From the NCBI GenBank assembly GCA_964501265.1, contig CAZCSK010000015.1, forward strand, positions 1 to 50,858: a stretch of DNA of 50,858 nucleotides. Direction: 5' to 3'. The stretch is from CAZCSK01 sp964501265. GTDB taxonomy: Bacteria; Actinomycetota; CADDZG01; JAHWKV01. The notes beneath the pieces are model-generated. The model worked only from the letters and a program-made list of their open reading frames with translations. It searched no databases and was not told where the DNA came from. Made by a program: the position numbers and the translations under genes. Positions 1-5,842 of the stretch are shown piece by piece (the first letter of the stretch is position 1; each line of letters starts with the position of its first letter).

Positions 1-59
1 GTAGGTGTCCACGATGCTCCGACACATCTGTCCACTATCCTGTGATTTCAGACACTGCC
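1..59. mobile_element. Possible insertion-sequence terminus at the window edge
   Basis: Read on the minus strand, this edge has TGTCTGAAATCACAGG at its inner border, followed by repeated GTGGACA-type words (GTGGACAGATG, then GTGGACACC). Ends of IS481/IS3-like elements often look like this, with short directly repeated GTGGACA boxes next to the terminus. No transposase lies inside the window, so if this is an IS its body is to the left. This is pattern recognition only. The block abuts the 26-bp repeat that starts at 60. Confidence 0.25.
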
Positions 60-85
60 GGGCCCACCGAACCGTACAGTGGTAC
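60..85 (+). repeat. 26-bp dispersed repeat, copy 1
   Basis: The 26 bases beginning GGGCCCACCGAACC and ending AGTGGTAC recur exactly and in the same orientation at 3562-3587. The flanks differ on both sides. In copy 2 the repeat overlaps the right end of an attC-like palindrome. Its GGGCCCACC core resembles the GGGTCCACC core found in both 159-bp repeats. Bases 86-219 hold no convincing gene. Confidence 0.7.
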
Positions 86-219
86 AAAAAATGCCCCCAC
101 CCTGAAGCTTCTGCCAACAAATCCAGTGTAGGTGGTTATGGACACTACGATGATCAGTTGCTGACCGTGGAGGACGCAGGACCGACTCGTGGTGGCTCGT
201 GGCTGTAGGTGTCGGGCAC

Positions 220-1116
220 TTAGGCCAGGAGCGCGGGGGCAAGCGCCCGCCACTCCTCCACTGGTGGGGCGAATGGTGGTGCGAAGCCCGCGGCGCTGAA
301 CGCCTGTATGCACACGTGGTCGGCGCCGGCGGCGAAGTGATCGTCGACGCGACGCTGGATGGCGTCGATGTCACCCCACGCGATGAGGGCGTCGACGATC
401 CGGTCGCTGCCGCCGTCGCCGATGTCGTCGTCTGTGTAACCCATTCGCCTGAAGTTCCGGCCGTAGTTCTCGCTCGGGAGGTAGATCGAAAGCGCCATCC
501 GAGCTGTGGCACGCGCTTCCACGGGATCGGTGTTGATCACCACGCCCTGCTCTACGCACAGCAACTTGCCGTCGCCCAGCGCCTCGCGCGCGCGGGCGGT
601 GTGCTCGGGTGTCACCAGGTACGTTAGCGCGCCGTCGGTCTTTTCACGGGCAAGTTCGAGCATCCGCGGGCCGAGGGCGGAGATGACCTTCGGCGGCGTC
701 TCCGATGGCCCGATGGCTTGCATCGTGCTGGCCGCCATCGCGTCGAGGTAGGCGCTCATCGTCTTGACCGGCGGACCGTAGGTGTGACCGCGATAGTTCT
801 CGACGATCCCTCGGTGACTGACGCCGAGGCCGAGGAGGAACCGATCGACGCCGAAGGCCTCCGTCAACGTGTGCTGGGCGGCGGCCGCGGCGGCCGCATC
901 GCGGTTGTAGATCGAGGCGATGCCGGTCGCCAGCGCGATGCGCGGCGACGCGCTGAGCAACAGGGCGGCATGAACGAACGGCTCGCGCCCCGCGACCTCA
1001 GGGATCCAGACCGCCGCCCAACCGAGCTCATCGAGCTCGGCCACAAGCTCCTTCGCTTGTTGGGTGGGAACGGCATCGAGGTAGACCGTCCAGATGCCGA
1101 GGCGCCCGAGTGTCAC
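220..1116 (-). CDS. LLM-class F420-dependent oxidoreductase (TIGR03620-like)
   Basis: A 298-residue protein of the luciferase-like monooxygenase superfamily, a TIM-barrel fold that uses reduced F420 or FMN. The N-terminus MTLGRLGIWTVYLD, the LDELGWAAVWIPE strand-helix and the LATGIASIYNRDA segment are typical of the actinobacterial F420 subgroup, and the C-terminal VEEWRALAPALLA ends the domain normally. The length is normal for the subgroup. The substrate cannot be read from the sequence. The start is GTG at 1116, overlapping the TGA of an upstream remnant (GTGA), which suggests the two were once translationally coupled. Expected to be cytoplasmic. Confidence 0.85.
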   Translation of the reverse strand: MTLGRLGIWTVYLDAVPTQQAKELVAELDELGWAAVWIPEVAGREPFVHAALLLSASPRIALATGIASIYNRDAAAAAAAQHTLTEAFGVDRFLLGLGVSHRGIVENYRGHTYGPPVKTMSAYLDAMAASTMQAIGPSETPPKVISALGPRMLELAREKTDGALTYLVTPEHTARAREALGDGKLLCVEQGVVINTDPVEARATARMALSIYLPSENYGRNFRRMGYTDDDIGDGGSDRIVDALIAWGDIDAIQRRVDDHFAAGADHVCIQAFSAAGFAPPFAPPVEEWRALAPALLA

Positions 1117-1376
1117 GAACAGGCGCCACTCGTCGCGCCAGCCCGCTCCTCGACATCGGGCAACATCTCGATGGCGAGTAGCCGCATGCTCGCTTCGGCG
1201 TCCTCATGGGGCAGATCACGAGGGCGGAAGCAGCACGTGGGATCGTGATCGCGGAGTCCGTCGCGGCAGCCCTGCAGGTGCTCGATGATGTAGATCATCT
1301 GAACGCCCCGAGCATGAGCGATTGAGCTGACATCTGGTTCTCCAATAGTGAGGAGCCGTAAGTTTATTGCGTAGCG
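1113..1376 (-). pseudogene. Possible 3' remnant of a second LLM-type oxidoreductase gene
   Basis: The frame is open from about 1376 down to a TGA at 1113-1115 that overlaps the GTG of the next gene. The end of the translation, DLPHEDAEASMRLLAIEML followed by PDV, resembles the last helix of LLM-family proteins (compare ...RSLELFATEVMPA...). An internal ATG exists at 1298, but the frame upstream of it shows no start or ribosome site and only about 20 more plausible residues. The coupled overlap with the neighbouring LLM gene supports a genuine, truncated coding end. This is a tentative assignment based on a short stretch. Confidence 0.4.
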
Positions 1377-1544
1377 TCATCGAGCCGCGACAGTCCTGGT
1401 GGGCACGGTGACCTCTAGGACCCCGATGGGCGCCTGGCGACCGACGCGCTTCCTGGCAGCAACTCCCGAAGCTACGGCTACTCCTCAGGAAGGCTATCGA
1501 GCTACTGAGCTACACAAAGATTCTCGTCGCGAATCTTCAGGCCA

Positions 1545-1643
1545 CTAATCTTCGCGGCCCCTCTTGCCGGCTGCTGCGGCGATACCCGCGCGGGCGGGGA
1601 CTCCAAGTTTTGCGAGGATGTTCGTGACGTTCTCAGGCTCTCT
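1545..1643 (-). pseudogene. LuxR-type HTH C-terminal remnant
   Basis: The minus frame ending in TAG at 1545-1547 reads ...NVTNILAKLGVPARAGIA followed by AAAGKRGRED. This matches the recognition helix and end of LuxR-family DNA-binding domains (typically ...TVxNHVxNILxKLGVxxRxxAA). Upstream the match jumps between frames, and no start or receiver domain is found, so it appears to be a degraded fragment. The rest of 1377-1871 contains no other gene I can support. Confidence 0.4.
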
Positions 1644-1871
1644 GAAATGGATTTGACCTGGCGGAAAGTGTCGGAGCGCCAGCGGCGAACTTCTCCGCCG
1701 CAAGACGATTGGCCTTGACTCTCCCCGCCACTCGGCTAACGTGAGAAGTCGAAAGACAGGCGCGTGGCTAGGACCGAAGGTGAGAGGATGGACAGCGATG
1801 ACTGGATCCGGGAATCGACCGCGGGTCGGGTTAACACCTAGTTATGCCGATTAGATGAAAGGAAACAGATT

Positions 1872-2276
1872 ATGGATTTGACGTCCGAAAAGAAAAAGCT
1901 CCTCGAGCGCGACGCTGAATGGGCAACGTTGGCATCCAAGGGGGATGATATCGACCGCATTCTTTCGTATTGGACAGACGATGCGGTTGTCCTACCGCCT
2001 GATCTTCCAGCCGTTAGGGGGAAGGAGGCTTTGCGTGAGTATGTACTCGGGAGTCTGCAAATTCCTGGTTTCAACATCACTTGGTCTTCAGACGACGCTG
2101 CCTTCTCGCCAGATGGAAATCTCGCCTACCTATTCAGCAACAACGCCGTCACCGTGAATGATCCGGACGGAAATCCAATCAAAATAGAGGGACGCGCAAT
2201 CACCGTCTGGCGAAAGGAATCCGATGGCGAATGGCGATGCGTAGTCGACATCTGGAACAGCGGTCCCACGGCATAA
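1872..2276 (+). CDS. SnoaL-like / DUF4440 nuclear transport factor 2-fold protein
   Basis: A 134-residue protein with the layout of the SnoaL/DUF4440 branch of the NTF2-like superfamily: an N-terminal helix (LLERDAEWATLASKGDD), the ILSYWTDDAVVLPPDLPAVRGKEALREYV segment, then a beta sheet ending in ITVWRKESDGEWRCVVDIWNSG. These small cone-shaped proteins bind hydrophobic ligands or act as isomerases or hydrolases; the specific role is unknown. The ATG at 1872 follows an AAAGGAAAC ribosome site. It stands alone in the accessory segment, with a hairpin at 2315-2356 behind it. Its codon use looks less GC-rich than the core genes, which fits acquisition. Confidence 0.75.
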   Translation: MDLTSEKKKLLERDAEWATLASKGDDIDRILSYWTDDAVVLPPDLPAVRGKEALREYVLGSLQIPGFNITWSSDDAAFSPDGNLAYLFSNNAVTVNDPDGNPIKIEGRAITVWRKESDGEWRCVVDIWNSGPTA

Positions 2277-2314
2277 CTACCGAATTCAACCGACCATGGA
2301 AGGTGACCCGCTTT

Positions 2315-2356
2315 ATAGGGCACTTCCACGTAACGCTTCGGCGAAGAGGTGCCTAT
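2315..2356 (+). terminator. Hairpin downstream of the SnoaL-like gene
   Basis: ATAGG(G)CAC at 2315-2323 pairs with GTGCCTAT at 2349-2356 around one bulged G. An inner CGC-TTCG-GCG tetraloop hairpin sits within it. No T-run follows, so it is a structured 3' end or weak terminator rather than a canonical one. Confidence 0.35.
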
Positions 2357-2386
2357 GGTAGCAAGGACCGGTCCACACAAGATCCA

Positions 2387-2545
2387 GAGCGCACTTCCGC
2401 TTTCAGAGGGCCGAGCTCCTAGCGCTTGAAGTATCCGTCTCGACGCGCCTTGCTGTGGGGCTTCATCAGGCCAAACGGCTCGCCTTCCAGCGTCTGCGAT
2501 TTGTTCGTATTGTGACAAGTTGGGTCCACCCAACCGCCCATAACG
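2387..2545 (+). repeat. 159-bp direct repeat, copy 1
   Basis: This segment, from GAGCGCACTTCCGC to the CCATAAC near 2544, is repeated at 5640-5798. The copies differ by one inserted C near the start, one substitution (CTTCCAG versus CTTCAAG) and a few changes in the last 20 bases. Both copies contain CAAGTTGGGTCCACCCA near the right end. No terminal inverted repeats are evident. In copy 1, GTTGGGT-CC-ACCCAAC forms a perfect 7-bp palindrome. Nothing resembling a transposase is inside. Confidence 0.9.
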
Positions 2546-2583
2546 CTAACCAACGGCAGATGGATTATGGGCCGATGTTGTTC
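2528..2583 (-). other. attC-like palindromic site 1
   Basis: On the minus strand the order is AACAAC, CGGCCCATAA, a spacer of about 21 nt, TTATGGGC, G, GTTGGGT. CCCATAA and TTATGGG pair perfectly (2537-2543 with 2565-2571) and AAC pairs with GTT outside them, leaving a few unpaired bases on one strand. GTTGGGT fits the integron R' consensus GTTRRRY. The minus-strand reading frame that ends at 2565 has its stop inside this site, as integron cassettes often do. Its 3' half GGTTAGCGTTATGG is shared with the site at 3502-3565. Confidence 0.35.
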
Positions 2584-2735
2584 CGCGATTCGATTCCAAC
2601 CTCGGGCATGACGACCCGGACGAGCTCCTTGAACTTTGGGAAGTTCTCGTCCTTGAAGGCTGGGAGCATCTTCCGAATCTCGTCTGCGAGGATGTGGTCT
2701 TCGGTGAGGGTTGGGATCTGCGAAGGGCTCTCGGA
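2565..2735 (-). pseudogene. Gene fragment lacking a start codon
   Basis: The minus frame between a TAG at 2736-2738 and a TAA at 2565-2567 encodes 56 residues including TEDHILADEIRKMLPAFKDE and KFKELVRVVMPEVGIESRNN. It has the amphipathic, Lys/Glu-rich composition of a real helical protein end. There is no ATG, GTG or TTG before the coding-like stretch, so it looks like the 3' end of a truncated gene. I do not recognise the family. Bases 2740-2937 otherwise hold a hairpin and the leader of the next gene. Confidence 0.4.
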
Positions 2736-2820
2736 CTAGAAGCTGATTTCGTCTCTCCGAACGTTAACCTCTCTACCCGGAATCTGGAGTTGTTCCAGCC
2801 ATGGAGAACAGGCTTCGCCC

Positions 2821-2846
2821 ACACGGCGCCGGCTCGCCGGCGCCGT
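2821..2846. terminator. Perfect 11-bp hairpin
   Basis: CACGGCGCCGG-CTCG-CCGGCGCCGTG is a perfect 11-bp stem with a 4-nt loop. There is no T-run on either side. It lies about 90 nt before the DsrE gene and could be a strong transcript end for whatever once lay on either side. Confidence 0.45.
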
Positions 2847-2937
2847 GCTGAGGACTTCAGGTCATCGGGTCTCGTCGCCGCAAAGCAGGTTACGTTGTAG
2901 ACTCCCGGGTTTAGATCCCAATGAGGAGGCGCGAACG

Positions 2938-3300
2938 ATGGCGACGGTGATGGTCACGACAACTTTTGGCTCGGATGATCCAACGCGGGCGGCCCTCTGC
3001 ATGCATCTTGCCCAGGCCGCGCTTCAATCCGGTCACCGAGCCGAGGTGTTTTTAACGGGTGAGGCGGTCACACTCATAAAGAGCACGGTTGCCGACTCAC
3101 TGCATGGAGTCGGCTTAGCCAACGTCGGAGAGACGATCCGCGACATCGTCGGAAAAGGCGGTCGCTTCTACATCTGAGGACCGTGCAGCGCTGCCCGTGC
3201 GGTGGTGGAAGAGGACCTCGAGGGAAAGAATGCCTCGTTCACGAATCCTGTCGAAATGGTCGAGCACTCACTCGCTGCGGACAGTGTCCTATCGATCTAA
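2938..3300 (+). CDS. DsrE-family protein, candidate selenoprotein (in-frame TGA as Sec, UGPC motif)
   Basis: Reading from the ATG at 2938 (ribosome site GAGGAGG, 8 nt spacing) gives 79 residues of a DsrE/peroxiredoxin-like protein: MATVMVTTTFGSDDPTRAAL, then a helix, VFLTGEAVTLI, and GGRFYI. A TGA follows at 3175-3177. The same frame continues as GPCSAARAVVEEDLEGKNAS and FTNPVEMVEHSLAADSVLSI to a TAA at 3298-3300. That is 120 residues in total, the usual length for this family, whose members have a Cys-x-x-Cys (Y-V-C-G-x-C) exactly here. The TGA therefore replaces the first Cys and gives U80-G-P-C83. DsrE-like proteins are, to my knowledge, among the bacterial selenoprotein families reported from marine metagenomes. 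The alternative is a single nonsense mutation in a Cys codon. TGA is a normal stop in many other genes of this window. Confidence 0.7.
3189..3207 (+). promoter_or_regulatory. Candidate bacterial SECIS hairpin
   Basis: CGCTGCC (3189-3195) pairs with GGTGGTG (3201-3207) using four Watson-Crick and three G-U pairs, around the loop CGUGC. The loop has G at its second position and starts 18 nt after the TGA. Both properties fit the published bacterial SECIS model as I recall it: a G among the first two loop bases, 16-37 nt from UGA. The stem is wobble-rich and a competing stem (3180-3186 with 3197-3203) exists, so the structure is only suggestive. Confidence 0.4.
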
Positions 3301-3498
3301 CCGCGCTAACCCCATCTGTTCCGGTGCTCTATACCTTACGGCGAACAGCCTTTGGCTCACGATCTCTTCATCGGTCCTTGCGCGGTTTGCGCGACTTTTC
3401 TCAAGTCCTTTCATTGCCGCGGAATGGAACTCAGGATTTGAGTGTCGAGTCCTTAGGAGTTGGACCGCGTTTCCGTCTTCGATGAATCCGACCTGCCG
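3289..3498 (-). pseudogene. Unrecognised minus-strand coding fragment
   Basis: The minus frame, open from a TGA at 3499-3501 to a TAG at 3289-3291, encodes 69 residues with protein-like composition (VGFIEDGNAVQLLRTRHSNP; SRANRARTDEEIVSQRLF). An ATG at 3414 would give a 41-residue peptide MKGLEKSRANRA..., but coding character seems to extend upstream of it. Its end overlaps the 3' end of the DsrE gene by 12 nt (convergent). I do not recognise the family. It may be a cassette remnant or chance. Confidence 0.3.
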
Positions 3499-3501
3499 TC
3501 A

Positions 3502-3565
3502 GTCCAACAGACGTTAGCCTGGTCAGCGCACACCTCCAAATGGTTAGCGTTATGGTCTGTTGGGC
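3502..3565. other. attC-like palindromic site 2
   Basis: GTCCAACAGAC at 3502-3512 pairs with GTCTGTTGGGC at 3555-3565 (11 bp, one G-U). The outer seven bases fit the integron R'' and R' consensus in both orientations: RYYYAAC as GTCCAAC and GTTRRRY as GTTGGGC. The 64-nt span lies in the usual attC range. The inner right half, GGTTAGCGTTATGG, also occurs on the minus strand in site 1. The right end runs into the 26-bp repeat. The apical part does not form a clean L-box stem, which lowers confidence. Confidence 0.4.
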
Positions 3566-3587
3566 CCACCGAACCGTACAGTGGTAC
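3562..3587 (+). repeat. 26-bp dispersed repeat, copy 2
   Basis: Exact copy of bases 60-85 in the same orientation. It begins inside the R'-like GTTGGGC of the palindromic site and ends AGTGGTAC, after which the sequence diverges from copy 1. Confidence 0.7.
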
Positions 3588-3673
3588 GCGCGGCAACCGA
3601 GACTCGGTCGATGGACCGATGGTGCGTGTGATAGATTCGGAATCTATTATTTCGACAAGAACAGAGGGACGAA

Positions 3674-3922
3674 ATGCCACTTTTCATGGATGTTCACAAA
3701 GTTGAAGGAGCCACCGACGCCGCCCTGGCCGAGGCTCACATGGCCGACTTGAAAACGCAGGATCAGTACGGAGTGAAGTATCTCAAATATTGGTTCGACG
3801 AAAGTCAGGGGAAAATCTTCTGTCTAGTTGAGGCTCCGTCCGCTGATGACGCCATCCGAGTCCATAAGGAAGCACATGGTCTCCTGGCGGACGAGATCTT
3901 TGAGGTAAAGGAGTACGCTTAG
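3674..3922 (+). CDS. DUF4242 / SCO4226-type nickel-binding ferredoxin-fold protein
   Basis: An 82-residue protein, MPLFMDVHKVEGATDAALAE..., with the compact pattern of DUF4242 (the Streptomyces SCO4226 nickel-binding family): MDxH near the N-terminus, HMADLKTQDQYGVKYLKYWF, KIFCLVEAP, then DAIRVHKEAHGLLADEIFEV. The conserved His residues (positions 8, about 22 and about 65) would be metal ligands in this family. The length is complete. The ATG at 3674 follows an AGAGGGA ribosome site. It is one of several small independent genes in the accessory segment. Metal binding is inferred from the family, not seen directly. Confidence 0.75.
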   Translation: MPLFMDVHKVEGATDAALAEAHMADLKTQDQYGVKYLKYWFDESQGKIFCLVEAPSADDAIRVHKEAHGLLADEIFEVKEYA

Positions 3923-3987
3923 GCACGTCTAGTCCCCCAGAAACCCGTAGATGCTCTGTGCTGGCTTTAAGTATCAAGAAGGAGAAA

Positions 3988-4196
3988 ATGAAAGCAAATG
4001 TAGGTGGAATCGACAAAACTCTGCGCATTGTGGCAGGGATCGTGCTTTTGGCCTTGGTGTTCGTTCTCAAGAACGAAGATGGCCTGTGGCTGTGGGCCTG
4101 ATCGGCATCGGGCCACTGACCACCGGTTTGATAAACTGGTGCCGGACTTACAGCCTGTTCGGCATGAGTACTTGCAAGGTGGAAGAGAGAAAGTAA
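3988..4196 (+). pseudogene. DUF2892 (YgaP-like membrane) gene with a frameshift
   Basis: ATG at 3988, preceded by AAGAAGGAG, starts MKANVGGIDKTLRIVAGIVL followed by LALVFVLKNEDGLWLWA and a stop. The family sequence resumes in the next frame as GLIGIGPLTTGLINWCRTYS and LFGMSTCKVEERK to a TAA at 4194. Inserting one G in the GGG run near 4098-4100 would restore a complete DUF2892 protein of about 69 residues: two membrane segments, the inner one ending in the usual LxGLINWC..YSLxGxxTC. Either the gene is inactivated or this is a base-calling error in a homopolymer. A strong terminator follows directly. Confidence 0.65.
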
Positions 4197-4220
4197 TTCA
4201 GCCCGTCGAGTTTTAAATGA

Positions 4221-4254
4221 AAAGCGCAGGATCCAGAGATCCTGCGCTTTTTTT
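4221..4254 (+). terminator. Rho-independent terminator
   Basis: AAAGCGCAGGATC-CAGA-GATCCTGCGCTTT is a perfect 13-bp stem with a 4-nt loop, followed by further T residues. It ends the DUF4242-DUF2892 transcript. Confidence 0.9.
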
Positions 4255-4284
4255 GGCCGGGCTAAACGCGGGAGGCCATTTTCA

Positions 4285-4395
4285 ATGTCATTCTTCAAGC
4301 TGCTGATCTCGGATCCCTGGCGCCAATTGAAGCAGCGGTCCGCTGATCGAGCAGATCGTCAGCACGGGAAGGTCCATCGGCGTCGTTACCGGTGA
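4285..4395 (+). CDS. Possible 36-residue basic peptide
   Basis: ATG at 4285 has GGGAGG about 9 nt upstream and encodes MSFFKLLISDPWRQLKQRSA followed by an Arg/His-rich tail ending HRRRYR. No family is recognised. It lies alone between a terminator and the methyltransferase gene. The only support is the ribosome site. It could easily be chance, and the rest of 4255-4482 shows nothing else. Confidence 0.2.
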   Translation: MSFFKLLISDPWRQLKQRSADRADRQHGKVHRRRYR

Positions 4396-4482
4396 ATCTG
4401 TCCATCCAACAGGATAGTAGGTGTAGGATTTTGATCCTGGGCCGAGCGTGTACTGTGAGCGCAATCGATCAAGGGAGAAGTC

Positions 4483-5298
4483 ATGAATCCGAACAAAGAA
4501 CTGTGGGAGAAGGGTGATTTCACCGAGATCGCCGCATTCATGCGTCAGTCGGGAGAAGCGGTTGTTCAGTCTCTCAAGATAACGACGCCGCTGAAGGTCC
4601 TGGACCTTGGTAGCGGAGATGGGACGACGGCTGTTCCTCTTGCCGAGCTGGGGGCCGAAGTTGTCGGGATCGACATCGCCCAGAACCTAGTTGACGCAGG
4701 GAACAAACGAGCTGCAGAAGCCGGCCTCACTGACTTGGTCTTCCAAGAAGGAGATGCGAGCGACTTGCAAGGAGTAAGCGACGATACATTCGACCTGACG
4801 CTTTCTGTCTTCGGCGCTATGTTTGCTCCCAAGCCCTTCGAGGTAGCCAAGGAGATGGTCCGGGTCACGAAACCGGGTGGTCGCATCGTGATGGGAAACT
4901 GGATCCCCAACGATGAAACGTCATTCGTATCCCAGCTGCTGAAGATCAGTTCATCGTTCACGCCGCCCCCGCCAGAGGGTTTCATCAGCCCGATGACCTG
5001 GGGTGTGGACGCCAACATCATCGAGCGGTTCGGCGAGGCCGGTGTGCCAGCAGAGAAGGTATCTACGGAAAAGGACACCTACCACTTCGTGGCGCCGGAC
5101 AAGAGCCCAGCAGAAGTCATCGATATCTTCCGGCGGTTCTATGGCCCGACCATGAACGCGTATGAGGCAGCTGAGAAGGGCGGCAAGGTTGAGGATCTAC
5201 ATAACCAACTGCTGGAATTGGCGAAGGCGCAGAACCAGGACACGAAAGGTGGCACTTCGATACCTGCCACGTTCTTGCGCGTGACCGTCAGCCTTTGA
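4483..5298 (+). CDS. SAM-dependent class I methyltransferase
   Basis: A 271-residue Rossmann-fold methyltransferase (Methyltransf_11/25 type). Motif I is VLDLGSGDGTTAVPLAELGA (residues about 39-58). The acidic residue ending strand 2 is in VVGIDIAQNLV. Motif II is EGDASDLQGVSDDTFDLTLS, and the post-motif RVTKPGGRIVMGNW follows. The C-terminal region (FTPPPPEGFISPMTWG...IIERFGEAGV) resembles ubiquinone/sterol-type methyltransferases acting on small molecules. The substrate is unknown. The ATG at 4483 follows AAGGGAGAAG. It is monocistronic or leads into the small ORF at 5402. Confidence 0.85.
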   Translation: MNPNKELWEKGDFTEIAAFMRQSGEAVVQSLKITTPLKVLDLGSGDGTTAVPLAELGAEVVGIDIAQNLVDAGNKRAAEAGLTDLVFQEGDASDLQGVSDDTFDLTLSVFGAMFAPKPFEVAKEMVRVTKPGGRIVMGNWIPNDETSFVSQLLKISSSFTPPPPEGFISPMTWGVDANIIERFGEAGVPAEKVSTEKDTYHFVAPDKSPAEVIDIFRRFYGPTMNAYEAAEKGGKVEDLHNQLLELAKAQNQDTKGGTSIPATFLRVTVSL

Positions 5299-5401
5299 CG
5301 TAGGTTCTGTCAGGATCTCTGTTGTCAGGGACATTCAGTCAGCCCTTGAGCGACTCAGCCGTGTCGAGTGGCATGAGCCCACCCGAAGCTGGGAGCAAGA
5401 G

Positions 5402-5548
5402 ATGGTCGATCGTGCTTCGCGGGTCGCCCTGTTACTACGCGCTGGGGAACTGCAGGCGGCGACGGAGCAATTGCTCACGTGGCGCAAGCAAACGCTAGCT
5501 TCCTTGGGCATCGACCCCACCGAATCATCCATGTCGGTGGGCAGCTAG
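5402..5548 (+). CDS. Small hypothetical protein
   Basis: From the ATG at 5402 the frame encodes 48 residues, MVDRASRVALLLRAGELQAA..., ending SSMSVGS. The same frame is open upstream to about 5275 and looks coding there too (IQSALERLSRVEWHEPTRSW), but no ATG, GTG or TTG occurs in that part. The true start is therefore unclear, and the gene may be 5'-truncated. The composition is helical. No family is recognised. Confidence 0.4.
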   Translation: MVDRASRVALLLRAGELQAATEQLLTWRKQTLASLGIDPTESSMSVGS

Positions 5549-5623
5549 AATCGTCGCGGCTAGTACGCGTTATCGGTTGACTTGGGCTTAACCTCCCCGT
5601 AGGAGTTTCTAGGAGAGAAGCGA

Positions 5624-5641
5624 ATGAACCCGCTGAGTTGA
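5624..5641 (+). pseudogene. Truncated gene start (5 codons) cut by the 159-bp repeat
   Basis: TAGGAGAGAAGCGA precedes an ATG at 5624, a well-formed ribosome site and start. The frame reads only M-N-P-L-S before a TGA formed at the junction with repeat copy 2, which begins at 5640. It looks like the 5' end of a gene whose body was lost when the repeat arrived. The upstream 5549-5623 contains a TTGACT-type box that could belong to its promoter. Confidence 0.4.
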
Positions 5642-5798
5642 GCGCACTTCCGCCTTTCAGAGGGCCGAGCTCCTAGCGCTTGAAGTATCCGTCTCGACGC
5701 GCCTTGCTGTGGGGCTTCATCAGGCCAAACGGCTCGCCTTCAAGCGTCTGCGATTTGTTCGTATTGTGACAAGTTGGGTCCACCCAGCTGGCCATAAC
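5640..5798 (+). repeat. 159-bp direct repeat, copy 2
   Basis: Near-identical to 2387-2545 in the same orientation. At its right end GTTGGGTCCACCCAGCTGG replaces the perfect palindrome of copy 1, so the attC-like features are weaker here. Confidence 0.9.
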
Positions 5799-5842
5799 CA
5801 TCGGCATCTTCGCCGTCGCCGTAGGTGCCTGACTTACGAGCA

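Noticed and set aside
2387..2545. 159-bp repeat as a protein-coding unit (minus frame GGPNLSQYEQIADA...)
   Set aside because: The frame is shared by both copies only because the DNA is identical; a one-base indel between copies breaks it and no homologous family is recognised.
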